Below are positions 21,574 to 31,906 of a stretch of 64,000 nucleotides of DNA, one piece after another. The DNA comes from Microbulbifer pacificus. GTDB lineage: Bacteria; Pseudomonadota; Gammaproteobacteria; Pseudomonadales; Cellvibrionaceae. The translations under genes and the position numbers were made by a program. The DNA lies in the NCBI RefSeq assembly GCF_002959965.1, contig NZ_PREV01000027.1, positions 496,001-560,000 on the forward strand. The letters are read 5' to 3'. The notes beneath the pieces are model-generated. The model was not told the origin of the DNA. It was given only the letters and a program-made list of their open reading frames with translations, and did no database searches. Numbering within the stretch: the first letter of the stretch is position 1; each line of letters starts with the position of its first letter.

Positions 21574-22956
21574 TCACAATTTTTGTCCGGACTTCAGGCC
21601 GATAGAAAATTTATTGATGTATTCGTTGGGTGCGTGGCCGTTGTAGACAATGCCGTCGATAAAGTGGGTCTGCGGATCGCGGAACCCATCTTCCGTAGCA
21701 AAGTCCGGAAACTGGTCGGCGCTGGCCAGCTTGTCGACAATCAGGGATTTGGCCGCGGCCTGGTAGATATCCGGGCGGTAGACTTTCGCCGCCAGTTCCT
21801 TGTACCACTCGTCGGATTTGTCTTCGGAAATCTGTCCCCAGCGGCGCATCTGCGTCAGGTACCAGATGGCGTCGGAGTAGTAGGGGTAGGTGGCGTGGTA
21901 GCGGAAGAACACGTTGAAATCCGGTACTTCACGCTTGTCACCTTTCTCGTATTCAAACGTGCCGGTCATGCTGTTGGCGATCACATCGTAGTCTGCGCCC
22001 ACGTAGTTGGACTGGGACAGGATTTTCACCGCTTCCGGACGATTCATGTTGTTGTTTTCATCCAGCCACATGGCCGCACGGATCAGTGCACGGGTGATAC
22101 GCACGGTAGTGTTGGGGTATTTTTCCGCGAATTCTCGCGTGATACCGAACACTTTTTCCGGGTTGTCTTTCCAGATTTCGTAGTCGGTCACCACCGGTAC
22201 GCCGATATCCTTGAACACCGCCTGTTGGTTCCAGGGTTCACCTACGCAATAGCCGTAAATGGTGCCGGCTTCCAGAGTGGCGGGCATCTGCGGTGGCGGA
22301 GTTACGGAGAGCAGTGCATCCGCGTCGATCTGCCCGGAAATATCACCCTTGTGTGGCGCATAGTAGCCGGGATGGATGCCGCCGGCGGCGAGCCAATAGC
22401 GCAGCTCGTAGTTGTGGGTGGAGACCGGGAATACCATGCCCATGTTGAACGGCTTGCCGTCGGCCTTGTATTTATCCACCACCGGTTTGAGTGCGTCGGC
22501 CTTGATCGGGTGCACCGGTTTGCCGTCGGGCTGCCTGGGGATATTCGGCTTCATCTGTTCCCAGATCGCGTTGGACACGGTGATACCGTTGCCATTCAGA
22601 TCCATGGAAAAGGGCGTGATGATATCGGCCCTGGTGCCGAACCCCATGGTGGCGGCGATGGGCTGGCCTGCCAACATGTGGGCACCGTCGAGGCGGCCGT
22701 CGATCACACCATCCAGCAATACTTTCCAGTTGGCCTGTGCCTCGATGGTGACGTAAAGACCCTCGTCTTCGAAAAAACCTTTCTCGTAGGCGATGGCGAT
22801 TGGGGCCATATCCGTGAGCTTGATAAATCCAAAGGTCAGCTCTTCCTTTTCCGGATAGCCCAGCTCCGCGGCCTGTGCGGTGCAGACTGCACTACTGAAT
22901 CCCACCACCAATACCAGGGACGAAAAGATATTTTTAAAGGGTGTTTTCCACAGCAT
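21574..22956 (-). CDS. nrtA: Nitrate ABC transporter substrate-binding protein
   Basis: This 460-residue periplasmic protein has an N-terminal signal ([18 protein letters not shown]). Its CmpA/NrtA-type binding domain is recognisable from [41 protein letters not shown] and [13 protein letters not shown]. It captures nitrate (or nitrite) for NrtB/NrtD. It is the first gene of the operon, behind a 265-base leader with a terminator hairpin and a sigma-54-type promoter. Cyanate or bicarbonate binding would be the alternatives in this fold, but the operon content favours nitrate. Confidence 0.93.
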   Translation of the reverse strand: MLWKTPFKNIFSSLVLVVGFSSAVCTAQAAELGYPEKEELTFGFIKLTDMAPIAIAYEKGFFEDEGLYVTIEAQANWKVLLDGVIDGRLDGAHMLAGQPIAATMGFGTRADIITPFSMDLNGNGITVSNAIWEQMKPNIPRQPDGKPVHPIKADALKPVVDKYKADGKPFNMGMVFPVSTHNYELRYWLAAGGIHPGYYAPHKGDISGQIDADALLSVTPPPQMPATLEAGTIYGYCVGEPWNQQAVFKDIGVPVVTDYEIWKDNPEKVFGITREFAEKYPNTTVRITRALIRAAMWLDENNNMNRPEAVKILSQSNYVGADYDVIANSMTGTFEYEKGDKREVPDFNVFFRYHATYPYYSDAIWYLTQMRRWGQISEDKSDEWYKELAAKVYRPDIYQAAAKSLIVDKLASADQFPDFATEDGFRDPQTHFIDGIVYNGHAPNEYINKFSIGLKSGQKL

Positions 22957-23015
22957 GGTTATTGTGCTCCTGCGATCAAAGGGTTTTCAGAATCCGTATG
23001 GCAATTATTCAGCGC

Positions 23016-23065
23016 AAAAAAAAGCGCTCACCGATACTCTGCCAAGGGGCAGGATCGGTGAGCGC
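23016..23065 (-). terminator. Leader terminator upstream of nrtA (candidate antitermination site)
   Basis: On the minus strand a long stem (GCGCTCACCGAT paired with ATCGGTGAGCGC, with an inner CTGCC/GGCAG helix) is followed by eight T residues. It ends about 60 bases before the nrtA start codon and downstream of the proposed promoter, so it should stop transcription unless countered. Nitrate-assimilation operons in Klebsiella and Pseudomonas use ANTAR proteins (NasR, NasT) for exactly this. Confidence 0.8.
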
Positions 23066-23232
23066 CTCTGCTCAAGGGAAACGCAATACGCGTCGCCAGT
23101 CTGTTTTGTACTCCGGGCTAATGGTTTACCCGGTCAATCAACGGAAATGGGTGGTGTCGAGTGTCGGAACATTTCGGTGCAGATAATTTGCGGGGCCGTT
23201 ATCTGCAAGGTTTCCACCATTACTTTTAGCCT

Positions 23233-23248
23233 TGCAGTCTCTGTGCCA
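23233..23248 (-). promoter_or_regulatory. Sigma-54 type promoter for the nrt operon
   Basis: On the minus strand TGGCACAGAGACTGCA matches the -24/-12 consensus, with GG and GC at the required spacing. Transcription would begin near 23222, about 265 bases before nrtA. RpoN control fits nitrogen regulation by NtrC. No clear NtrC enhancer was found. Confidence 0.65.
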
Positions 23249-23572
23249 ACTTTTTCCGGGGGGGGAGGGAAGAATATAAATGCGTTCAATGAGCAGGTGG
23301 ATCTAATGGCGCTATCCAGTTCTATACATTGCGCAAGTGATTGAAATTATTGTCAGTTTGAGGTTTGGTCCGGTGCTCGGTGCATAGCGATGCTGCAGAT
23401 AAAAATCTGGTCCCGCCAGAGCATGGGGCGATTAAGGGAGCGATTTCAGCGAAGGTATCACATACATATTGCGTGTCGCAGGAGGCTGTTACCGTGTGCG
23501 GTGGAAGCCGTTCTGGTGCACGCGCTATAAAACAGCGCAGGGCGCTGGATGTCCACAGGCCCATGGGTGGAC

Positions 23573-23604
23573 AAAAAAAAGGGGCCGGATGTTTAGTCCG
23601 ACCC
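23573..23604 (-). terminator. Intrinsic terminator after the FadL-like gene
   Basis: On the minus strand a GGGGTCGGA/TCCGGCCCC stem with loop CTAAACA is followed by eight T residues, 28 bases beyond the stop codon. Confidence 0.85.
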
Positions 23605-23632
23605 CATTGGCAAATCTTATTCCGCCTGCATA

Positions 23633-25063
23633 TCAGAAGCTGTAGTTCAGGGACGCTCCCACCAGCCAGGCTTCGAGATTGGTAGTGCCACCATCAAAGT
23701 AGGTGGGGAGCGGTGAAGCGGTGAACTCCTGAATCGGTTCATCGTCACCCCACAGATAGGCGAGGCCGGCATCAATGCTCAACTGGTTGTTGAACTTAAA
23801 GGTACCGCCGAAGGTCACCCACTGGCGATCCGCATCCGGGATGGAAAGGGTACGCCAGGTTACCGGCAGACCACCGGGAATACCCAAAACCTGTTCGGTT
23901 TCCAGTACGGCGTCTTGATTCAGTCCATCGCGTGCGGCGCCTTCGTCATAGGCGTAACCCATGCGCCAGGTGACTTCCTCGCAGGGGTAGTACTCCAGGC
24001 CCAGGCTGTAGCGCCAGCCGCTCTTGAAGTTCTCTTCTTTGATGTGCAGTGGGTTGTAATCAATCGGCCCTACACCGTTGGCGGGCTGATCGGGGAAGAA
24101 GGCCTCAAGACGCTGGAAATCGTCCCAGTCGGTCCAGGCAGCCCCGAAGGCGATACCCCAGTGATCATCGAAGCGATGATAGATACCCAATTCCGCCATG
24201 TCCGGCAGATCCAGCGTCAGGTTGGCGGGCTCATTATGCAGCAGCGCTCCCGTTGTGAGAGAACGCAGGAGGTCGGAATCCACATCCGCGTCGATTTCCG
24301 GGTCGAGCTCAGACTGGTAGGAGAGGCCGATATGGGTGCGGCCATCTACGCTGCGCCACAGTGCACCGATGCTCCAGCCATAGTCCCAGTCATCGCCATC
24401 GGCATTCAGCAGGTACGCGTCGGAAAGTGGTGTGGGAAGGTAGGGGTCGAGAATAAAGTCGTTGGGGACTTTGCTCTTCAGGGTTGCGTCCGCATACAGG
24501 AAGTTCACCGACACGCCGATGCTGAACTGATTGTTGTAATCAAAGGCGACGGATGGCGCAATATTGACGCTCAGCAGCTCAGTCTGGTCCGCGATATGGG
24601 TCACAGGCCAGTTGGAATCGAAATCGGTTTCCAGGCCGTAATCGGTGTTGACGGCGAGGCCGAATGACCAACAGTCATCGAAGGGAACTGCCAGGTAGGC
24701 ATTGGGCACCCAGGCGCTGCTGGCGTAATCATTCGCCTCTGCATACACGGATTCGCTCAGCACGCCGAGAGGCGTTGGCAAAAAATAAGTTGTTGTACCG
24801 GCGGCGTCGATTTCCGGATTCACATAGGTGACGCCGACGGAAAAGGCGATTTCATTGAACAGCGCAGAACCAGCGGGGTTGCGTGCAAGAATGGCGGCGT
24901 TGTCACCGATGGCGTTTTCCGCAGCGAAGGCGCGGCCGAGACCAGAACTGCTGGATTCCTGAAGTAAAAAACCGGCGGCCATTGCACCGCTGGAAAAAAT
25001 GCCGCTGGACACGGAACAGATCGCCGCAGCCAGTGCGGCTTTACGCAGTGTTTTGATAGTCAT
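23633..25063 (-). CDS. OmpP1/FadL-family outer-membrane transporter
   Basis: The 476-residue protein has a signal peptide (ALAAAICSVSSGIFSSGAMA). The mature start GFLLQESSSSGLGRAFAAEN is the FadL hatch/N-terminal signature, and DNAAILARNPAG follows as in the family. The rest alternates beta strands and loops, ending LEAWLVGASLNYSF with a terminal phenylalanine. The family moves long-chain fatty acids or other hydrophobic compounds across the outer membrane; the specific substrate cannot be read here. It is a single-gene unit flanked by terminators. Confidence 0.9.
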   Translation of the reverse strand: MTIKTLRKAALAAAICSVSSGIFSSGAMAAGFLLQESSSSGLGRAFAAENAIGDNAAILARNPAGSALFNEIAFSVGVTYVNPEIDAAGTTTYFLPTPLGVLSESVYAEANDYASSAWVPNAYLAVPFDDCWSFGLAVNTDYGLETDFDSNWPVTHIADQTELLSVNIAPSVAFDYNNQFSIGVSVNFLYADATLKSKVPNDFILDPYLPTPLSDAYLLNADGDDWDYGWSIGALWRSVDGRTHIGLSYQSELDPEIDADVDSDLLRSLTTGALLHNEPANLTLDLPDMAELGIYHRFDDHWGIAFGAAWTDWDDFQRLEAFFPDQPANGVGPIDYNPLHIKEENFKSGWRYSLGLEYYPCEEVTWRMGYAYDEGAARDGLNQDAVLETEQVLGIPGGLPVTWRTLSIPDADRQWVTFGGTFKFNNQLSIDAGLAYLWGDDEPIQEFTASPLPTYFDGGTTNLEAWLVGASLNYSF

Positions 25064-25239
25064 GAGGTCCCACTCTATTGCTGAAATTTACGCCGACGGG
25101 AGAACGATGCCCGAATCTGGCTGAGAAGCATTTCCTGAAATGGTTTTACTGAAGCAAACAAATTCTCAGTAGCTTGATTCTAGCAGTGAGAATTTTACGC
25201 TCGTGGAGAATGCGGCGACTTTATAGTGGTCCTGAGCGG

Positions 25240-25267
25240 AAAAATCTACGCTTTGGCGTAGATTTTT
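25240..25267. terminator. Bidirectional hairpin terminator
   Basis: AAAAATCTACGC-TTTG-GCGTAGATTTTT is a near-perfect palindrome with A and T tracts. It lies after the DUF3108 gene, which ends the purM-purN operon on the minus strand. Confidence 0.8.
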
Positions 25268-25293
25268 ATGCAGATGTGAAAAATTTTTCGGAT

Positions 25294-26091
25294 TTATTTT
25301 TTAGCGCTGACTTCTTTTCCGTCGATGGATAATTTTGTCAGGGTGATTTGGTAGCTTTTGCCATTATCTTCCCGCTGCATAAGCTTTACCAACGCATAAT
25401 TCCAATCGGGTGCAAACCAGATATTGGTGACGCGCTCGGCATCCTCACCGCGTACCCGCTGCACCTTGATCGTTTCGATCAATCCCATTGATGTTTGCAG
25501 TTTTTCCCGGCCTGTAACTTCGAATTCGTATTCGCGAATTTTTTTGCCATCGGCCACCTGGTACTTCAGTGGTGATTTTCCATTGGCAACGTCGACGGCC
25601 AGTTGCAGCTGATAGCTGATCTTGTCCTGGATATTGTCGGGGGCATTCTCAATACTGCGGGATTTGTCGTACACATTGATCACGCGGGTGGCGCTGTCTT
25701 CAAAGCTGAGCGCGGTGTGACGGTCTTTGCCGAGGCCGGACTTCTGGTAATCGTAATGCTGCGGAATCAAACGCAATCCCTGGCGGGTGAAGCGGGAGTA
25801 CTCCTCTATTTTGGCGAACATGGAGTGAGCGGAAAAATCGAGGCGCCAGCTTTCGGGGCCGCCGCTCAGCTTGCGCTCGGCAGTGACGCCAAAACCGCTG
25901 AACTCTGCCTGGTAGGTGGCGGAGAAGGGGATAAGGATTTGAGGGGGCGGTGAGGTGGTGGTGCCTTCCTCGGCAATCACGAATGCTCCGGGCGCCAACG
26001 TGAGAGCGAGCGTAACAGCGAATACGGAAAAAGCGTTGAATGCTGCGTAACGTGACAAGATTCCACCTCCGGCCTGTAATTCTGTTTCCAT
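25294..26091 (-). CDS. DUF3108 family periplasmic protein
   Basis: The 265-residue protein has a hydrophobic N-terminal export signal (about 20-40) and a mature domain starting FSATYQAEFSGFGVTAERKL, followed by HYDYQKSGLGKDR and VTNIWFAPDWNYALVKL. These are the recognisable blocks of DUF3108, a predicted lipocalin-like periplasmic family of unknown role. It is the third gene of a purM-purN-DUF3108 operon, an order also known from Pseudomonas. Confidence 0.85.
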   Translation of the reverse strand: METELQAGGGILSRYAAFNAFSVFAVTLALTLAPGAFVIAEEGTTTSPPPQILIPFSATYQAEFSGFGVTAERKLSGGPESWRLDFSAHSMFAKIEEYSRFTRQGLRLIPQHYDYQKSGLGKDRHTALSFEDSATRVINVYDKSRSIENAPDNIQDKISYQLQLAVDVANGKSPLKYQVADGKKIREYEFEVTGREKLQTSMGLIETIKVQRVRGEDAERVTNIWFAPDWNYALVKLMQREDNGKSYQITLTKLSIDGKEVSAKK

Positions 26092-26119
26092 GATTCAGGC
26101 CGGAAGTGTAGCCGGCCTG

Positions 26120-26797
26120 TCAGTCGAGACGCTTGCCGCTGCGTGGCAACAGTTCGCCATCCAGCTCGGCGCGGTCGCCGACCATTCGGAGTCGCCCCTG
26201 GGCAAACCAGCTGGCGACCAGGGTGTAGATCCGATGTTCCTGTACCAGTACCCGTTGTGCAAGGGTTTCCGCGGTATCACCGGGTTCGATGGGTACCACC
26301 GCCTGCACAATGGGAGGGCCGCCATCCAGCTCTTCGGTGACAAAGTGCACGGTAGCACCGTGTTCGCTGTCGCCTGCGTCCAGGGCGCGCTGGTGGGTGT
26401 GCAGGCCCTGGTATTTGGGCAGCAGAGACGGGTGAATGTTCAGCAGACGTCCGCTGTAATGGCGCACGAAGCCGGGAGTAAGGATGCGCATGAACCCCGC
26501 CAGGATCACCAGATCGGGGCGGTAGGCGTCAATGACCTCAGTCATCGCGGCATCAAAGCTTTCCCGGTCCGCAAAGTCCCGATGGCTCAGGACTTCGGTG
26601 TTGATACCTGCGCTTTTTGCCCGGGTCAGGCCATAGGCGTCCGCCTTGTTGCTGATCACCGCTTCCACGGTGAAGTCACAAGCGGCGTCCGCAGCGGCAT
26701 CGAGAAACGCCTGAAGATTGCTGCCGCTGCCGGAGATCAGTACTACGGCGCGGCATTTTTCGGTGGCGTTGGGCGTGGTGTTGGTGTCGGAGGGCAT
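26120..26797 (-). CDS. purN: Phosphoribosylglycinamide formyltransferase
   Basis: PurN transfers a formyl group from 10-formyltetrahydrofolate to GAR, the third step of purine synthesis. The 225-residue protein has the GSGSNLQAFLDA substrate loop, the LAGFMRILTPGFV and NIHPSLLPKYQGLHTHQRAL active-site block (Asn-His pair), and the catalytic aspartate in HFVTEELDGGP. It begins six bases after purM. Confidence 0.97.
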   Translation of the reverse strand: MPSDTNTTPNATEKCRAVVLISGSGSNLQAFLDAAADAACDFTVEAVISNKADAYGLTRAKSAGINTEVLSHRDFADRESFDAAMTEVIDAYRPDLVILAGFMRILTPGFVRHYSGRLLNIHPSLLPKYQGLHTHQRALDAGDSEHGATVHFVTEELDGGPPIVQAVVPIEPGDTAETLAQRVLVQEHRIYTLVASWFAQGRLRMVGDRAELDGELLPRSGKRLD

Positions 26798-26803
26798 GGG
26801 GGC

Positions 26804-27856
26804 TCAGAGTCCCGCCAGCTCTACGGCTTCGCCGCCGTTGCCGGCTTCGATACTGCCCACCACAAAGGCTTCTTCGCCCAGTTCCTGCAGGCGAGCCAGT
26901 GCCTTGTCGGCATCCGCGGCCGGCACACAGACCACCATGCCCACACCACAGTTGAAGGTGCGGTACATTTCGCGGCCTTCGATATTGCCGGCTTCCTGCA
27001 GCCAGCGGAATACCGGCGGCAGCTCCCAGCTCTTGGTGTCGATCACCGCGCGCGCATTTTCCGGCAGTACGCGCGGGAGATTTTCCAGCAGGCCGCCGCC
27101 GGTGATGTGGCAAAGGGAATTGACCTGTTGCTCCTTGATCAGGGTCAGCAGGTTTTTCACATAGATACGGGTGGGGGCCATCAGGGATTCGGCCAGGGTC
27201 TTGCCTTCCAGGTCTTTCTGCAGGTCGGCACCGCTGATTTCCAGTACCTTGCGGATCAGGGAGTAACCGTTGGAGTGGGGGCCGGAGGAGCGCAGGGCGA
27301 TCAGTTTGTCGCCGACCTGTACCTGACTGCCGTCGATGATGCCGGATTTTTCCACCACGCCCACGCAGAAGCCCGCCAGATCGTAGTCTTCTCCCTCGTA
27401 CATACCGGGCATTTCCGCGGTCTCGCCGCCCACCAGGGCACAACCGGACAGCTCACAGCCCTTGCCGATGCCGCTGACCACGTCCGCGGCGATATCCACA
27501 TTCAGCTTGCCAGTGGCATAGTAGTCGAGGAAAAACAGCGGCTCGGCGCCGGCCACGACCAGGTCGTTGACGCACATGGCCACCAGGTCGATACCGATGG
27601 TGTCGTGAATGCCCAGGTCCATGGCCAGGCGCAGCTTGGTGCCCACGCCGTCGGTGCCACTCACCAGTACCGGCTCTTTATAGCCGCTCGGCAGCTGGCA
27701 CAGGGCGCCGAAGCCCCCCAATCCGCCCATCACTTCCGGGCGCGCGGTACGCTTGGCAACGTGCTTGATACGCTCAACCAGGGCGTTGCCCGCATCGATA
27801 TCAACGCCGGCATCTTTATAGCTGAGAGAGGGAGTGGTGGGCTTGGAGTCGCTCAT
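26804..27856 (-). CDS. purM: Phosphoribosylformylglycinamidine cyclo-ligase
   Basis: PurM closes the imidazole ring to give AIR, which is also the precursor of the thiamine pyrimidine made by ThiC. The 350-residue length is typical. Motifs are [53 protein letters not shown] and [11 protein letters not shown]. It is first in a minus-strand operon with purN and DUF3108, and divergent from the DUF2066-hda pair. Confidence 0.97.
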   Translation of the reverse strand: MSDSKPTTPSLSYKDAGVDIDAGNALVERIKHVAKRTARPEVMGGLGGFGALCQLPSGYKEPVLVSGTDGVGTKLRLAMDLGIHDTIGIDLVAMCVNDLVVAGAEPLFFLDYYATGKLNVDIAADVVSGIGKGCELSGCALVGGETAEMPGMYEGEDYDLAGFCVGVVEKSGIIDGSQVQVGDKLIALRSSGPHSNGYSLIRKVLEISGADLQKDLEGKTLAESLMAPTRIYVKNLLTLIKEQQVNSLCHITGGGLLENLPRVLPENARAVIDTKSWELPPVFRWLQEAGNIEGREMYRTFNCGVGMVVCVPAADADKALARLQELGEEAFVVGSIEAGNGGEAVELAGL

Positions 27857-28072
27857 GGTTCAACCTGTAAGGGCCTGTTTCGGAGGGCGCGTATTCTAGT
27901 GGAAAAAGTACACAATGTGCGAACTGAAGGCTGGGAGAAATAGCCGACACTGATACAATAGCCGCTAATTGACTGCCGGGAGATGTCTCCCGATCCGCAG
28001 AGGCGCCGCGAATGGGGCCCGCGACAGGGCAGTCACACGCAATATCATAAGAGGTAAGGGGACCGAGAGCCG

Positions 28073-29170
28073 ATGCCATTAACGACGAATTTCCGTACGG
28101 TGCTCTGCTTCTCACTGTTGCTGGCGACAATCATGCTGGCCATGCCGTCTTCGGCGAGAGTTTTGCCCGATCTGTACGAGGTCAGTGAAGCGGTGGCCAG
28201 CCGTGGCACCACCGATCGTGCCGATGCCGCTGTGCGCGGTCTCGGGCGTGTCTTCGTGCGGGTGACCGGTGACCAGAACATCGCCAGTGACCCGAAACTG
28301 ACCCCGGTGCTGGAGCAGGCGCAGAAGTATGTGCAGAGCTACCGCTACGACAGCGACAACAACCAGCTCTATCTGAATCTGTCTTTCGACCCGAAGGCGG
28401 TCAACGAGCTGGTGCACCGACTGCAACTGCCGCTGTGGCCGAACAACCGTCCGGGCACCCTGGTGTGGATGGCCGTGGATACGTTGCAGGCGGGCCGCGA
28501 CACCCTGCGCCAGGAAGATTATCCCGAGCTGTTCGGTTTGCTGGATGGTCTTGCCCTGGAGCGCGGTCTGCCGCTGGACTTCCCGGTGATGGACCTCAAT
28601 GACCAGCGCAATATGCCGCTCGGCAGCCTCTGGGCTCAGGACGAGAATGCCGCACAGCAGGCGGGTGTCCGCTATCGCCCTGATGCCACGCTCATGGGGC
28701 GCCTGCTGCAGACCTCAGCGCAACGTTGGCAGGCCAACTGGCTGCTGATCCACGGTGGCCGCAGCTACGCGTTCGACGCCGAGGGCAGTTCGCTGGAGGA
28801 AGTGGCGCTGCGCGGCGTGAATGAAGCGGCCAACCGCATGGCCGAGCGCTATGCCGTGCGCGCTGGCGGCACAGGTGTCGCCAGCGCAGTAATGGTGGAG
28901 ATTGCCGGCATTCGGAGTTTTGCGGACTATTCCGCCGCTACCAGCTACCTGCAGGGGCTGGCTCAGGTCAGCAGTGCCGATGTCCTGGCCGTCAATGGCG
29001 ACCGTCTGACTCTGTCGCTCACTACCAGCACACCGCTGGAAAACCTGCGCGATGTGCTTTCGCTCAACCGCAACCTGCAACTGGCGGGAGAGGACGGGCT
29101 GGTGGACCTCACCGGTTACCGCGCTCCACTGGGCAGTGCCCAGAATCCGCTGCGCTACAGCTGGCATTGA
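28073..29170 (+). CDS. DUF2066 family exported protein
   Basis: The 365-residue protein has a signal peptide (LCFSLLLATIMLAMPSSARV) and then LYEVSEAVASRGTTDRADAA with FVRVTGD, the hallmark of DUF2066. The function of the family is unknown. It is consistently found between purM and hda in gammaproteobacteria, and here its stop overlaps the hda start region, which suggests coupled expression. Confidence 0.85.
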   Translation: MPLTTNFRTVLCFSLLLATIMLAMPSSARVLPDLYEVSEAVASRGTTDRADAAVRGLGRVFVRVTGDQNIASDPKLTPVLEQAQKYVQSYRYDSDNNQLYLNLSFDPKAVNELVHRLQLPLWPNNRPGTLVWMAVDTLQAGRDTLRQEDYPELFGLLDGLALERGLPLDFPVMDLNDQRNMPLGSLWAQDENAAQQAGVRYRPDATLMGRLLQTSAQRWQANWLLIHGGRSYAFDAEGSSLEEVALRGVNEAANRMAERYAVRAGGTGVASAVMVEIAGIRSFADYSAATSYLQGLAQVSSADVLAVNGDRLTLSLTTSTPLENLRDVLSLNRNLQLAGEDGLVDLTGYRAPLGSAQNPLRYSWH

Positions 29171-29925
29171 TTGTGGCGCAGAACAATCAGTCCGGCGACG
29201 TGCCACAGCAGCTATCGCTGGGTGTCTCCCTGCGGGATGACGCCACTTTTGCCAATTTTTTCCAGTCCCATGAGGCGGGCGAAGAGCGGGAGGCTGGCAA
29301 TCGCCAGATCGTCGGCCTGCTGCAAGCTTTTGCCAGTGGCGACAATGCCGAGCCCTGTATCTACCTGTGGGGGGAATCTGGCAGTGGGGTGACCCATTTG
29401 CTGCAGGCGGTATGCCAGGGGGCGGAAATCGCGCGCCGCGGCTTCCAGTATCTGCCACTGGCGGACCTGATCGACGGCGATCCCGAAGTGATGGTGGAGG
29501 GGCTCGAATTCCTCGACCTGGTGTGCATCGATGATCTGCACCTGATCGAGGGGCGCCGCCATTGGCAGACCGCGCTCTTCCATCTTTACAATCGCCTGCG
29601 TGACAGTGGTCGTCAGTTGTTGCTGGGGGCGCGGAAGTCCCCCCGCGGCCTGGAGCTGGAACTGGCGGACCTGCAGTCGCGGCTGCAGTGGGGACTCACC
29701 TTTCAGCTGCACCCACTGAGTGACGACGACAAACTGGCGGCCCTGCGCCAGCGCAGTAAGTTGCGCGGGTTCGACCTGCCGGAGGACGTCGCCCACTATA
29801 TTCTTCACCGGGCCCCGCGGGACACCCGCGCGTTGTTTGCCTGCCTTGAACAGCTCGACCGCGCCTCGCTACAGGCACAGCGCAAGATCACCATCCCCTT
29901 CGTCAAACAGGTTCTGAATATCTGA
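29167..29925 (+). CDS. hda: DnaA regulatory inactivator Hda
   Basis: Hda is a DnaA-like AAA+ protein that, with the beta clamp, stimulates ATP hydrolysis by DnaA and prevents over-initiation. The 252-residue protein starts with the clamp-binding region QQLSLGVSL. It has the P-loop-like [16 protein letters not shown] (about residue 65), the Walker [14 protein letters not shown] and the sensor region [14 protein letters not shown]. The start is TTG 29167 or GTG 29173; both overlap or abut the DUF2066 stop. Confidence 0.93.
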   Translation: MIVAQNNQSGDVPQQLSLGVSLRDDATFANFFQSHEAGEEREAGNRQIVGLLQAFASGDNAEPCIYLWGESGSGVTHLLQAVCQGAEIARRGFQYLPLADLIDGDPEVMVEGLEFLDLVCIDDLHLIEGRRHWQTALFHLYNRLRDSGRQLLLGARKSPRGLELELADLQSRLQWGLTFQLHPLSDDDKLAALRQRSKLRGFDLPEDVAHYILHRAPRDTRALFACLEQLDRASLQAQRKITIPFVKQVLNI

Positions 29926-30047
29926 ACCTGTTCCCTGGCCGGTGCATCCGCCCGGCCTTCTTGGCATTTACTTCTACACTGTATTCGTTGATGTGTATTT
30001 ATCCGCCGGCGCTGGCTGTGGCTGTCGGCATGCAGTGGAGGAGACCC

Positions 30048-30587
30048 ATGCTCCGATTTTCCCGAAATGGCTTTATTCGCGCAGGAATAGCTGCGGCCCT
30101 GATGAGCACGGCGGCATTTGTGAGCGCCGAGACCGTGGTCAGTGTTCTGAAGCTCGATAGCAAGGGGGTCGGCACATTGCTCGGTACAGTGACCATTGCC
30201 GAAACCCCGTACGGCCTGGTGTTCACTCCGAACCTGAAAGGGCTGCCACATGGGGTGCACGGCTTCCATTTGCACGAAAATGGCAGCTGTGAGCCGGCGG
30301 AAAAGGAGGGGGCGATGGTGCCGGGGTTAGCGGCCGGAGGACACTACGATCCGCAAAAAACCGGCAAACACGGCATGCCCTGGGGCGACGGACACCTGGG
30401 AGACCTGCCGGCGCTGTATGTGGACAGCGACGGCAAGGCGACGACACCGGTGCTGGCCCCCAGGGTCAAGGTGTCTGACCTCAAGGGGCGGGCGCTGATG
30501 ATTCACGCCGGTGGCGACAATTATTCCGACCAGCCGAAGCCTCTGGGTGGCGGCGGTGCGCGGATGGCCTGCGGCGTGATTCAGTAG
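30048..30587 (+). CDS. sodC: Periplasmic Cu/Zn superoxide dismutase
   Basis: SodC removes superoxide in the periplasm. From ATG 30048 (ribosome site GGAGGAG) the protein has 179 residues with a signal peptide ([16 protein letters not shown]). Copper/zinc ligands lie in [35 protein letters not shown] and [10 protein letters not shown], the bacterial SodC pattern with its [12 protein letters not shown] block. The longer upstream frame is rejected because the ribosome site and signal peptide fit this ATG. It converges with the catalase-like gene, the two frames overlapping by seven bases at their ends. Confidence 0.96.
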   Translation: MLRFSRNGFIRAGIAAALMSTAAFVSAETVVSVLKLDSKGVGTLLGTVTIAETPYGLVFTPNLKGLPHGVHGFHLHENGSCEPAEKEGAMVPGLAAGGHYDPQKTGKHGMPWGDGHLGDLPALYVDSDGKATTPVLAPRVKVSDLKGRALMIHAGGDNYSDQPKPLGGGGARMACGVIQ

Positions 30588-31906
30588 TGGTTTTCCGCCA
30601 GCACCTCCGTGTTCGCGCCATAGCCATCACACTGACTGCTGATTACTTCGTCGCCAGCAGGGCGTAAGTGCGTATCAAAACACCGTGGCAGGGGCCATAT
30701 CGGCTTTACGATATTCAGTCCCTGGTGCGGTGTGCAGGGTTCTCCCGGTATACACCAGTCGGAGGGTTCCTGTTGCGATACGTTGTTGCCGGTGTGACGG
30801 AACTCGGAAACGGCGTGGTACACCAGCCTGCGTGCCCGGTTGAGACTTCCCAGGGGTTCCCACGCTCCTACCCCGTGCCAGGGATTCATGGACAGGTTTT
30901 CACAGAATGCCCACTGTGCGTCGCTGGTAAAGTGCTGCGGTGGGATGTGAATACGCGCCACGGGAAGAAACGGTGAGTCCTTTTCATCCCAGATCACGGT
31001 GGCGTCATCCAGAGGTGTGTCGGCGTGGGTATTGCGCGGCTGTACGGTGAATTCAAAGCAGGCGCTCGCCGTTTGCAAGGTATCGGCGAGCTGCTCGGTG
31101 AGGTAGTTGTCGCCGGTCTGGTCGACCGTGATCGGATAGTCGGCCCCAGGGCATGGGCGGCTGGTGAATTTGATTTCCGTGTCGCCTAACCGGTAGGGGA
31201 GGATGGAGAAGTAGCGCTCCTGCAGCGGTGTGTCGATGGTGGACGATACCGTCTGAGCGGCGCGCATCATCTGCTTCAGGTGTAGTCGCGGCGGCCACAC
31301 ACTGAAAAACCAGCCGCTTCTGTCTTGTCGCGCCAGGTACTGCATGTTCTCCGCGTAATCGTGAATATTGCGGTTGAAAAATGCCTGATTGTTGGCCATC
31401 AGGAAATCCTGAGTAGCGCCGTCCCCCAGTTCCGGGGCGATGGGTTCACCATCGGCTCCCATCAGCTTTATCGCCATGCCGCGCGCGTCATTCTTTCCGT
31501 CGGCCTGGACCAGCATGTCGCCGTTGGAAAAGCGAATCCAGGCCTGGTAACTGCGCCCGGGTTCGGCGAATACACTGTGGCGAAACTGTGGGGGAATATC
31601 GCCGTTCACTTCAAACGTCGCGCGCACACAGGCGGTGGCCTTGGCGTGCGCATCCCGACGGAACTGGTTGCCATAATGGAGGCTGTTCTGTTGTTGCGCG
31701 ATACGGGAAATTTCGAGCCCGGCCAGCATGGCGGAAGCGATGGCGGTGCGCTCTTCGCCGGAAATATCCATCCCCAACTGTTGGATGCTGATATCCAGGG
31801 CGCGCAGGGCGTCCGGTTCACTTTTCGAATGTTGTGCAGAGCTGATCCCGCAGTACAGGGAACATGTCAGTGCGCAAGTGATTCGCCAGAATGTTTTGTA
31901 ATTCAT
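30581..31906 (-). CDS. Catalase-family heme protein
   Basis: The 441-residue exported protein (signal [17 protein letters not shown]) has a reduced catalase-like fold. Seen are [15 protein letters not shown], the [12 protein letters not shown] block, and the proximal heme region [17 protein letters not shown], where a tyrosine would ligate heme. Such catalase-like proteins usually lack full catalase structure and often act as peroxidases. Its start overlaps the stop of the upstream di-heme cytochrome by four bases (ATGA), so the two form a coupled pair, a known association. Exact chemistry is not known from sequence. Confidence 0.82.
   Translation of the reverse strand: MNYKTFWRITCALTCSLYCGISSAQHSKSEPDALRALDISIQQLGMDISGEERTAIASAMLAGLEISRIAQQQNSLHYGNQFRRDAHAKATACVRATFEVNGDIPPQFRHSVFAEPGRSYQAWIRFSNGDMLVQADGKNDARGMAIKLMGADGEPIAPELGDGATQDFLMANNQAFFNRNIHDYAENMQYLARQDRSGWFFSVWPPRLHLKQMMRAAQTVSSTIDTPLQERYFSILPYRLGDTEIKFTSRPCPGADYPITVDQTGDNYLTEQLADTLQTASACFEFTVQPRNTHADTPLDDATVIWDEKDSPFLPVARIHIPPQHFTSDAQWAFCENLSMNPWHGVGAWEPLGSLNRARRLVYHAVSEFRHTGNNVSQQEPSDWCIPGEPCTPHQGLNIVKPIWPLPRCFDTHLRPAGDEVISSQCDGYGANTEVLAENHY

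Larger units (their letters stand above)
22957..23632 (-). other. Leader and promoter region of the nrt operon
   Basis: No gene is supported in this 676-base gap. On the minus strand it holds the sigma-54 motif, a leader with several stems (CAGATAA/TTATCTG; CCGGG/CCCGG; ACGC/GCGT) and the leader terminator. The segment 23250-23570 between the promoter and the fadL-like gene terminator is unassigned and may hold enhancer sites. Confidence 0.55.

Noticed and set aside
21583..23061. 492-residue plus-strand frame opposite nrtA
   Set aside because: nrtA is clearly coding on the other strand, and this frame runs through the nrt leader terminator without any known domain.
23249..23400. NtrC enhancer sites upstream of the sigma-54 promoter
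   Set aside because: Only partial matches such as GGTGCTCGGTGCA were found; none has the full paired consensus.
23550..23571. Hairpin GTCCAC/GTGGAC before the fadL-like terminator as another type A element
   Set aside because: It has no ANGGAY loop, no second hairpin and no long outer stem.
26090..27943. 617-residue plus-strand frame across purN and purM
   Set aside because: It is antisense to two fully conserved purine genes and has shadow-frame composition (Gly/His/Gln rich).
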